In this document: positions 7,334-14,877 of the stretch, piece after piece
How the letters are laid out: every line of letters begins with the position of its first letter
Numbering within the stretch: the stretch's first letter is position 1
From: Firm-13 sp037143795
GTDB lineage: Bacteria; Bacillota; Clostridia; Saccharofermentanales; Saccharofermentanaceae
Direction of reading: 5' to 3'
Assembly (NCBI GenBank): GCA_037143795.1
Contig: JBAWXZ010000002.1
Location: forward strand, 186,001 to 250,000
Length of the DNA stretch: 64,000 nt
Program-made: the position numbers and the translations under genes
The notes under the pieces: generated by a model
What the model saw: only the letters and a program-made list of their open reading frames with translations
Told to the model about the DNA's origin: nothing
The model's database searches: none

Positions 7334-9412
7334 ATGCACATTCAACTCTCAATGAAAAATACCGCAAAGTTACGCAGCCGTATCCTTGCTGTTTTCATAA
7401 CGACGGCCCTTTTATGTACATCGATTACTGCGGCAAATATATCAGCCTACTATACGGCCGGTGCATCCGGACAAAGCCTTGAGGTTGTCCCCGGATTTAC
7501 GGTGAATGAAATGCTGGCCCCGGCCAATACAGCCTGCCGCGAGATGCAGCAGCTCAGAAGTTTTACCGGAGTTACGATCCATGAGACATCCAACTGGTCA
7601 TCCGGCGCAGGTGCAAGGATGCATGCCCTCTACTTACAGGGTGCGGGGCAGAACAACGATGTCAGCTGGCATTATGTTGTCGACAGCACGACAGCCTACC
7701 AGTGCATACCGGAGTCTGAGAAATCCTGGCATGCAGGGGACACGGCAAACGGAGTCGGAAATGCTAGTACTATATCGATAGAGATCTGTGATAACAGCAA
7801 CGGCAACTTCGATCAGGCCATGGCAAACGCCGAATGGATGGCAGCTGATATTTTATACCGTCACAGCGTGTACCTGGTTGGCGGAGCCCTTTTCCAGCAC
7901 CATGATTTCAGTGCATATGGTAAAAACTGTCCGATCACGATTCGTGATACCAACCGCTGGAGCGAATTTTGTGCGAAAACACAGAGATACCTGAATTATA
8001 TGATTGATACAAAAGGATCCTATACACTTGACAATACCGGCGGTGATATAAATATCAGCGGAAGCATCCCGATGAATTACGAGGCATCAAGGGTCGATAT
8101 TTATTCAGAGACAAATGCCTGGATTGGGTCCGCACCGACAAATAACAACTGCTTCACTTATAAACTGGATGCCGGCTATTATACGACCGGATGGCATACG
8201 CTGAAATTTGCCGCTATTCATGGCGACGGTTCGGCCAGCTGGTCAACAGCTACCTTTATTGTCGGTCCGGTGTCGAAAATGTGTATGGATTCCCCATCGG
8301 CAGACGGTACAAAGTACGGGGATATTACGGTGCAGGGATGGGCGATCAGTCATGCGGGCATTTTACGTGTGGACATATACGAGGATGACAATGTGCTTCT
8401 GGGAACTACCAATAGTTTTACTGAGCGGAGCGATGTCTACGCCATTACCGAAAATGCGTCAAAATACAAGGATGCAATCAACAGCGGCTTCTCCTATACG
8501 ATTGCCGGAAGCCGCCTGACGGCCGGGACGCACGTGATTCGTGCTTCGGCTGTGAGTGCCGACGGCACCACACAGTCGATATCGAGAACAATCACGGTTG
8601 GAATGAATGCACAGATATGTCTGGATACTCCCGCTGATAATACCGCCGTATCCGGCGAAATGGTGATTGACGGATGGGCGGTGAGCAGTTCCGGTATTGC
8701 ACGAGTCGATATTTATGCGGATGATATTTCCCTTCTGGGTTCTGTCAGCCAGTTATCGGAACGCAGCGACGTCAATACAATAGTTAATACGGCAGGGCAA
8801 TACAGGGACGCGCTTCACAGCGGTTTCTCATATACGGTTACTGAGGGTCTTCTTTCAGCGGGTAAACATGTAATTCGCGTGGCAGCGGTAAGTAATGACG
8901 GCTCCACGCAGTCACTATACCGTACAATTACGGTCAGTCCCAGTTCCCTTTCGGAAAACGCCATGACTATAAGTTATCAGAGCCATGTACAGGATGTCGG
9001 CTGGCAGGACTATGTAAGCAATGGTGCCGTATCCGGGACAAGCGCTCAATCCAGGCGTCTGGAAGCGATCCGCATCAAGCTCAGCAGCCTGGATGGCGGA
9101 ATCGAATACAAAACCCATGTACAGGATATTGGTTGGATGGACTGGGTGGCCGACGGGGCATCAAGCGGAACAAGCGGACAGTCCAAGCGTCTGGAAGCGA
9201 TTCAAATACGCCTGACAGGCGCGGCGGCAGAACAATACGACGTATATTATCGTGTGCATGCACAGAACACAGGCTGGATGGACTGGGCTAAAAACGGGGA
9301 GTCATCAGGAACGGCTGCGTTCTCATACCGGCTGGAGGCAATTCAGATTGTACTGGTATCCAAGGGCGGGACGGCGCCAGGCCCGACAGCGAGGCCGTTT
9401 ATCCAAGGGTAA
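7334..9412 (+). CDS. Secreted N-acetylmuramoyl-L-alanine amidase (Amidase_2) with Ig-like domains and three ChW repeats
   Basis: The 692-residue protein has a signal region (about 1-45) and an Amidase_2 domain (about 60-220). Likely zinc ligands are H83 in TIHET and the histidines at 189-190 in QHHDFSAYGKNCP. It should cut the amide bond between MurNAc and L-Ala of the stem peptide. Three Ig-like domains of roughly 90-110 residues follow; the second and third share GWA-x-S and RVDIY motifs with those of the lysozyme neighbours, the first being more divergent. One A-B-C ChW triplet ends the protein. ATG 7334 is preferred over the upstream ATG 7304 because AAAGGCGG lies just before it. The lysozyme gene starts 24 bp after its stop, so the two wall enzymes of complementary bond specificity are probably co-expressed. 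Confidence 0.88.
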   Translation: MHIQLSMKNTAKLRSRILAVFITTALLCTSITAANISAYYTAGASGQSLEVVPGFTVNEMLAPANTACREMQQLRSFTGVTIHETSNWSSGAGARMHALYLQGAGQNNDVSWHYVVDSTTAYQCIPESEKSWHAGDTANGVGNASTISIEICDNSNGNFDQAMANAEWMAADILYRHSVYLVGGALFQHHDFSAYGKNCPITIRDTNRWSEFCAKTQRYLNYMIDTKGSYTLDNTGGDINISGSIPMNYEASRVDIYSETNAWIGSAPTNNNCFTYKLDAGYYTTGWHTLKFAAIHGDGSASWSTATFIVGPVSKMCMDSPSADGTKYGDITVQGWAISHAGILRVDIYEDDNVLLGTTNSFTERSDVYAITENASKYKDAINSGFSYTIAGSRLTAGTHVIRASAVSADGTTQSISRTITVGMNAQICLDTPADNTAVSGEMVIDGWAVSSSGIARVDIYADDISLLGSVSQLSERSDVNTIVNTAGQYRDALHSGFSYTVTEGLLSAGKHVIRVAAVSNDGSTQSLYRTITVSPSSLSENAMTISYQSHVQDVGWQDYVSNGAVSGTSAQSRRLEAIRIKLSSLDGGIEYKTHVQDIGWMDWVADGASSGTSGQSKRLEAIQIRLTGAAAEQYDVYYRVHAQNTGWMDWAKNGESSGTAAFSYRLEAIQIVLVSKGGTAPGPTARPFIQG

Positions 9413-9436
9413 CAAGCTTTTCAAGTGAGGGATCGC

Positions 9437-11362
9437 ATGAGAGGGAAGTTAACACACACACTGCTTATTCTGACTGCTGTTCTGGTATGTGCGGCTGTCT
9501 CCTTTTCGAGCATCGCCGCTGAAGCAACGATGCCGTCAGCAGGAAAAGCCGGGCTCACAGTAGTTGATATTTCCCAGTGGAACGATTCCGTTACAAACGA
9601 TAAGGATAACATTGACTTTGCTTTGCTGAAGACGCAGGTCGATGCTGTCTATATCAGGGCATACGGCTGCAAGGACGGTGTCCCGTACATAGATATGCAG
9701 GCAGTCCGTTATGCGAATTCCGCGCAGGCCGTTAATCTCCCGTACGGATTCTATTATTACTATATTCCAAAAGCCGATCAGTCGGACGCAAGGTCGCAGG
9801 CGCAGGCATATTACAGCTTCGTAAAAACCTATGCTTACAGCTGTGTGCCCGCACTTGATGTTGAAGAGAATCCCGACAATCTGAGCAAGGCTGAACTGGC
9901 AGCTTCCGTAAAAGCATTTGCCGATGAGTTTAAGGCCTTGAGTGGATTTGACCTGATGATATACAGCTACCCGTACTTTATTAAAGAGAATTTTGATCCG
10001 TCCTTTAACTGGACCGCCTACAGGCTCTGGATAGCGCATTATAATGTACCGGCGCCTATGTCCGGCATTTCCTCCACATGGATGCCGCCGGAGCTGTGGT
10101 GCTGGGAGAGGTGGGACATGTGGCAATACACAAGTACGGGCACACTGTCTTCCATACCGAATTCTTCCGGGGGTTCCCTGGATATAAGTACGGCAACCGA
10201 CACGATTCTCCTTAGTACCCCGATGTTCCTGTCTTTCCTGGATACGCCGAATACAAAGGACACATATGGCGGAGACACAGTAATATCCGGCTGGGCGCTT
10301 AGCCATTCCGGTATTTCCAGGGTTGATATTTATGCCGATGATTTCCGCTGGGTTGGCTCTACGGACAATCTCTATGAGAGATCGGACGTACAGGCGGTCA
10401 TGAACCCGGGCGGGAGGTACAATGACGGTCTTCACAGCGGTTACTCATACACGGTCGACGCGGGATTCTTTACTGTCGGGCAGCATACACTGCGGATTGC
10501 TGTGATCAGCAGAAACGGCTCAGTCAACTGGACAACCACGACGATCCGTATCGGCCCGGATCCGCAGATGTGCCTTGACACCCCCGCAAACGCAGCTGTG
10601 AGCGGCGACATCGCGGTTAAAGGCTGGGCGGTAAGCCATGCCGGTATTTCACGGGTGGACGTTTATGTCGACAATATATACCTGGTAGGTTCCGTCAGCA
10701 GTCTTTCCGAGAGAAGCGATATAAATACCATTACCAACGCTTCCGGAAAATACAAAAATGCCCTTCACAGCGGTTTTTCCTATACGATACCTGCCGGTCA
10801 GCTCTCTTCCGGAACACATGAAATCCGTGTGGCGGCCGTAAGTTACGACGGCTCTGTGCAGACGATAACAAGGACAATCACGGTCGCTTCGGATACTCTT
10901 TCGGAAGCTGCTAAAAACATAACCTATCAGAGCCATATCCAGGACATTGGCTGGCAGGACTGGGTCAGCAACGGAGCCGTATCCGGAACAAGCGGACAGT
11001 CCAAAAGGCTGGAAGCGATGCATATCAAGCTCAATAATATCAGCGGCAGCATCGAATACAGGACGCACATACAGGATATCGGCTGGATGGGCTGGGTCGC
11101 AGACGGGACTTTAAGCGGAACAAGCGGTCAGTCCAAAAGACTGGAAGCGATTCAGATCCGACTGACGGGCACGGCTGCCGTGCAGTACGATGTGTATTAC
11201 CGTGTGCATGCACAGAATACCGGCTGGATGGATTGGGCGAAGAACGGGGAGTCATCGGGGACAGCAGGATACTCGTACCGCCTGGAGGCGATCCAGATCG
11301 TACTGGTACCCAAAGGCGGAGCTGCGCCGGGATCGACCGCGCGGCCTTTTGCCCAGGCATAG
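9437..11362 (+). CDS. Secreted GH25 lysozyme-like muramidase with two Ig-like domains and three ChW repeats
   Basis: The 641-residue protein has a signal peptide (MRGKLTHTLLILTAV, cleavage perhaps after SSIAA near residue 28), a GH25 domain with D44 and D141/E143, two Ig-like domains (about 255-490), and one A-B-C ChW triplet ending in APGSTARPFAQA. ATG 9437 is chosen because GTGAGGG at 9425-9431 gives a good ribosome binding site; the longer frame would start within that site. It is the last gene of the ChW array and is followed by a hairpin at 11399. Compared with its paralogue at 3068 it has traded one ChW triplet for one more Ig-like domain, which suggests shuffling of modules. Confidence 0.9.
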   Translation: MRGKLTHTLLILTAVLVCAAVSFSSIAAEATMPSAGKAGLTVVDISQWNDSVTNDKDNIDFALLKTQVDAVYIRAYGCKDGVPYIDMQAVRYANSAQAVNLPYGFYYYYIPKADQSDARSQAQAYYSFVKTYAYSCVPALDVEENPDNLSKAELAASVKAFADEFKALSGFDLMIYSYPYFIKENFDPSFNWTAYRLWIAHYNVPAPMSGISSTWMPPELWCWERWDMWQYTSTGTLSSIPNSSGGSLDISTATDTILLSTPMFLSFLDTPNTKDTYGGDTVISGWALSHSGISRVDIYADDFRWVGSTDNLYERSDVQAVMNPGGRYNDGLHSGYSYTVDAGFFTVGQHTLRIAVISRNGSVNWTTTTIRIGPDPQMCLDTPANAAVSGDIAVKGWAVSHAGISRVDVYVDNIYLVGSVSSLSERSDINTITNASGKYKNALHSGFSYTIPAGQLSSGTHEIRVAAVSYDGSVQTITRTITVASDTLSEAAKNITYQSHIQDIGWQDWVSNGAVSGTSGQSKRLEAMHIKLNNISGSIEYRTHIQDIGWMGWVADGTLSGTSGQSKRLEAIQIRLTGTAAVQYDVYYRVHAQNTGWMDWAKNGESSGTAGYSYRLEAIQIVLVPKGGAAPGSTARPFAQA

Positions 11363-11398
11363 CATCGGCAGTACGCTGTTAATATTGACAGACTGGTG

Positions 11399-11442
11399 AC
11401 AAAGCATGGAACTATATTATAATAGGCCCATGCTTTGTTGTT
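11399..11442 (+). terminator. Hairpin terminator closing the ChW array
   Basis: ACAAAGCATGG pairs with CCATGCTTTGT across an 18-base AT-rich loop, 36 bp after the last lysozyme stop codon. The T-run afterwards is weak (TGTTCT), so termination may be partial. Confidence 0.55.
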
Positions 11443-11501
11443 CTGAGGATAAAAAATGAGTGAGATTCAGATTCTGAAGATAGGGAATGTGTGAGATTCA
11501 T

Positions 11502-12746
11502 ATGAGGATTCTAATTGTATGCCAGCATTTTTGGCCAGAGTCATTTAGAATAAATGATATATGCAAAGATATGACTGACGCCGGATTTGAGGTTGATGTA
11601 CTTTGCGGGATCCCCAACTATCCCAAAGGTGTTTTTTTCAAGGGATACAGCTATTTCGGACCAAGACATGAAAATTTCGGTGAAGCCCGTGTCATTCGCG
11701 TAGGGGAGATCCCGCAGACCAAAAAACTCGGCAGCCTTTCCATCATAATGAACTATTACTTTTTCCCCTTTGCGTCGATGTTCCACATTCCGTTTCTTCT
11801 GGGGAAACACTATGACCTTGTGTTTATGTACAGCCTTACCCCGGTATTCATGTCGCTTCCGGGAATAATCATAGCAAAATGCAGGAAAATCCCATCGATG
11901 ATGTACATTTTGGATTACTGGCCCGACAGTCTGTTTTCGGTTATCCGGATCAAGTCAAAACTTCTGCGGAAGCATTTTGCATGGGTGTCAAAGTGGCATT
12001 ACAAGCGCGTCGACAGGCTTTTGACGCCTTCACGGGGCATGAAGGATAAGCTCACCGCCGACCTGGCGATTCCGCCGGAAAAAATCACCTTCATTGCGCA
12101 GGCCTGCGAAGCTTTTTATGAGAAAAAAGAATACAGCAGGGAACTGCATGAACGGTTTGACGGGAAATTCAATTTTGTATTCGCGGGGAACATCGGGCCG
12201 GCGCAGGATCTCTCCTCGCTCGCAGATGCAGCATCCATCCTTAAGCAAACGGAAAGCGAGCCCTGCTGCCGGTTCATCCTGGTTGGGGACGGCATGTCGA
12301 AGGCCGCCCTTGTGCAGCATATTGAAAAGCTCGGGGTGCAGGACTATTTTGTGTTTGAAGGGTACAAACCCTCTGAGATGATGATGCAGTATCATGAACT
12401 GGCGGACGCGCTCTATGCGTCCCTTGCCGGAGACCCGCTGTTTTCGATCATGATTCCCGCAAAGGTTCAATCCTATATGGCAGCAGGCAAACCGATCCTT
12501 GCGTCGATGTCCGGTGAAGGCGCACAGATAATAGAGGAGAGCGGATGCGGGAAGACGAGCCCTGCCGGCGACAGCACAAAACTAGCACAGGTTATACGTG
12601 AATTTACCGGGTTTCCGAAGGATACGCTCCGTCAAATGGGCGAGGCCGGGTATACATACTACTATTCGAACTATCGAAGTGATATAATCAGAAATCAGTT
12701 GATTTCAGAAATTAAAGACTGCATGAAGAGTCATAAAGTAAAATGA
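11502..12746 (+). CDS. WbuB-like family 4 glycosyltransferase
   Basis: The 414-residue cytoplasmic enzyme has a GT-B fold: an N-terminal half with FWPESFRINDICKDM and GIPNYPKG, and a C-terminal half with the sugar-nucleotide region FVFAGNIGPAQDLSSLADA and IMIPAKVQSYMAAGKPILA. These are typical of WbuB-type GT4 enzymes, several of which transfer 2-acetamido sugars such as L-FucNAc to a lipid-linked acceptor. A paralogue is at 34016. ATG 11502 aligns with that paralogue; ATG 11487 is also possible. It is the first gene of the polysaccharide region, and a 12-codon mini-ORF lies immediately upstream. Sugar specificity is not readable from the sequence. Confidence 0.82.
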   Translation: MRILIVCQHFWPESFRINDICKDMTDAGFEVDVLCGIPNYPKGVFFKGYSYFGPRHENFGEARVIRVGEIPQTKKLGSLSIIMNYYFFPFASMFHIPFLLGKHYDLVFMYSLTPVFMSLPGIIIAKCRKIPSMMYILDYWPDSLFSVIRIKSKLLRKHFAWVSKWHYKRVDRLLTPSRGMKDKLTADLAIPPEKITFIAQACEAFYEKKEYSRELHERFDGKFNFVFAGNIGPAQDLSSLADAASILKQTESEPCCRFILVGDGMSKAALVQHIEKLGVQDYFVFEGYKPSEMMMQYHELADALYASLAGDPLFSIMIPAKVQSYMAAGKPILASMSGEGAQIIEESGCGKTSPAGDSTKLAQVIREFTGFPKDTLRQMGEAGYTYYYSNYRSDIIRNQLISEIKDCMKSHKVK

Positions 12747-12775
12747 CTTATTAATCATGGGGGGACACTTATTCG

Positions 12776-14839
12776 ATGAAAGACAAATTTGCCGCGTTTA
12801 TCGCCGATTTTCGGAAAAACAGGACTAGAAATATTATTTTACTGCTTGTTTTTGCGGCTCTTGTTATATATGCATATATCATAAGTTTTTCTATGGTAAT
12901 ACCTGCCTCCAAAGTGCTCAATGCTGATACGGATACGTTTTTTTCTACCAATATACAGGACATAAGCATGGTGTCCGGTTCTGAAGTTACCCAGACATTT
13001 ACAGCCAGAGGTGACGTACTCGGCTTTCAGCTCGACTTTTCCGCCGAAGATGCGTCCGTGCAGGGCACGGTGCAGGTTTCCCTCACTGACATGAAAACCG
13101 GCACCGAAGTCTATCGGCACGACATGAAGATCAGCGACCTGGGGGCTGATTCCCTGGAGTCATTTTTCCTGGATACGCCTATATATGAGGCAAAAGGCAA
13201 CCAGTACAAAATCACCATAACGACCGCCGGGCAGCTTGCAAAAAGTGATGTGTTAGTCATAAAATCGTCCAGCGTCAATACTTACAACAACGGAAGCCTG
13301 TCGGTAAACGGCCAGAAAAATGGCGGCGACCTGCACTTTAAGGTCTTTGATTCCGACAACCTGTTCCTTGTCCCCGTGTATTGGGGCGTTGTGGCTTTCG
13401 TTCTTGTCGCTTTCCTGATCCTGACGTATCTTCTCCTTTTAAATAAGCTCAAGCCGCAGCATATGTTTGTCGTATGCGTACTGAGCATTGGAACCCTATA
13501 TATATTTCTAATGACACCGCTGAGCATTCCGGATGAACCGGCCCATTACGATACGACTTACCGCTACTCCAATCTGGTGCTGATGAAGGGTGATCCAACC
13601 CCGGAGGAAGGGGCCCCCAAAGGGGATTACATCCTCAACCGCCCGTCCGACGTAGAATTCCTGAAGCAATTTACGATCAGTCCGATGCTTAAGGAATATA
13701 AATACATTAACCGGCATTTACTGGACAAAGTCGAGGACAACGTGCTTGTGTCCTCCAAGGCACAGCTTGTTAAAACAACCCCGTATGTTTATTTCCCGGC
13801 GACTTTTGGCATTACAGTCGCACGGCTCCTTAACTTAAGCTCCGGTGCAGTGTTCTACGCGGGCCGTATCTGCAACCTTCTGTTCTTCGCCTTCGCGGGA
13901 TTCTTTGCCATACGCAAAATTCCATTCGGCAAGATGATTCTGTTTGTTGCGGGCATGCTTCCTATGACGATGCAGCAGGTGTCGTCCTACTCATATGATG
14001 CGGTTGTGTACGGGCTGGCGTTCCTTTTTATCAGCTACTGCCTGCATGCGGCGTTCGACGACACGGAACTTCGGCGGACGGATATTTTCATCCTCTGCAT
14101 TCTCGGCGCTTTACTGGCGCCGGCCAAAGCTGTGTATGTATGCCTGTGCCTTCTGGTGTTCCTGATACCCAATGAGCGGTTCAAGCCGCTTAAGATGTAC
14201 TCGGTAAAACACAGGAAAGCAAAGTGCATCACAGCCATACTGGGATCCGCCGCACTATCCTTCCTGTTTTTTAATTTGCTGAATATCATGACCAATTATG
14301 TGAAAATCGATACAAACGTCCTTTCATACGGAACCGTGCCCGGATACACTGCGTCATTCCTTTTGTCCCATCCGGGAAAACTGTTCATGATCATCCGACT
14401 TACACTTCTCAACAACAGCTCGTATTACCTGGAAAGCATGCTGGGCAAATTCCTGGGATGGCTTGTTCTGGACGTACCGAGCATTTACATGTACGGATTC
14501 TTCGGACTCTTAATTCTGTCTACGATCAAAATTGACCAGGAGAAAGTATTCCTGACCCATAAGCATAAGATCCTGATTCTGGGGATTCTGGGATCGGTGT
14601 TTGCCCTTGTGTGTGCAGCGATGCTTTTATCTTTTACACCGATGACGGAAAACTCCGTCCTGGGTGTTCAGGGGCGGTATTTCCTTCCGGTCCTGCCGCT
14701 TGCCCTGCTGTTTTTCAGAAACGACAGAATCGTCCTCAAGAGAAGCATGACGCAGCTCATGATATTCTCGGTATGGGTGCTGCAGATTCTTACGGTCGCC
14801 GATATTTTCCAGTGGGTCCTGCTGCAGGCCCTGAAATAG
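12776..14839 (+). CDS. Polytopic membrane protein, DUF2142 family
   Basis: The 687-residue protein has one N-terminal membrane helix (about 22-42), an extracellular beta-rich domain (about 45-205), then roughly ten or more membrane segments. The motif SIPDEPAHYDTTYRYS in the loop after the first transmembrane pair is the hallmark of DUF2142 proteins. These are found in surface polysaccharide loci of Gram-positive bacteria and look like GT-C type membrane glycosyltransferases, but function is not proven. The start has GGGG upstream (about 12760). The ectodomain resembles that of the next gene. A role in decorating an exported glycan from outside the membrane is an inference. Confidence 0.75.
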   Translation: MKDKFAAFIADFRKNRTRNIILLLVFAALVIYAYIISFSMVIPASKVLNADTDTFFSTNIQDISMVSGSEVTQTFTARGDVLGFQLDFSAEDASVQGTVQVSLTDMKTGTEVYRHDMKISDLGADSLESFFLDTPIYEAKGNQYKITITTAGQLAKSDVLVIKSSSVNTYNNGSLSVNGQKNGGDLHFKVFDSDNLFLVPVYWGVVAFVLVAFLILTYLLLLNKLKPQHMFVVCVLSIGTLYIFLMTPLSIPDEPAHYDTTYRYSNLVLMKGDPTPEEGAPKGDYILNRPSDVEFLKQFTISPMLKEYKYINRHLLDKVEDNVLVSSKAQLVKTTPYVYFPATFGITVARLLNLSSGAVFYAGRICNLLFFAFAGFFAIRKIPFGKMILFVAGMLPMTMQQVSSYSYDAVVYGLAFLFISYCLHAAFDDTELRRTDIFILCILGALLAPAKAVYVCLCLLVFLIPNERFKPLKMYSVKHRKAKCITAILGSAALSFLFFNLLNIMTNYVKIDTNVLSYGTVPGYTASFLLSHPGKLFMIIRLTLLNNSSYYLESMLGKFLGWLVLDVPSIYMYGFFGLLILSTIKIDQEKVFLTHKHKILILGILGSVFALVCAAMLLSFTPMTENSVLGVQGRYFLPVLPLALLFFRNDRIVLKRSMTQLMIFSVWVLQILTVADIFQWVLLQALK

Positions 14840-14877
14840 CTTAAGCTGTCCTGTTCTGACTAAAAGAGGAGTTTAAT

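Larger units (their letters stand above)
1..11313 (+). repeat. Dispersed array of ChW A-B-C triplet repeats inside coding sequences
   Basis: Eight triplets, one of them cut by the window edge, occur at about 1-114 (C only), 2131-2526, 2587-2979, 4205-4600, 4675-5070, 5422-5811, 5881-6270, 8968-9363 and 10915-11313 (counting the cut one as the ninth site). Each full triplet is about 395 bp. Unit A has the motif VQDIGWQ, unit B VQDIGWMDW, unit C HAQNTGWMDWAKNGE. The nucleotide sequence around SGTSGQSKRLEAIQIRLTG is very similar between copies in different genes. The protein family (Clostridial hydrophobic W) is well known; the strict A-B-C order is what the sequence shows. Confidence 0.88.

Noticed and set aside
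9536..10435. 299-codon open frame on the minus strand
   Set aside because: It is antisense to the GH25/ChW gene, has no ribosome site or recognisable domain, and arises from the codon use of the real gene.
11385..11423. TTGACA followed by TATAAT as a promoter for the first glycosyltransferase
   Set aside because: The hexamers are 27 bp apart, too far for a sigma-A promoter, and the TATAAT lies in the loop of the terminator hairpin.
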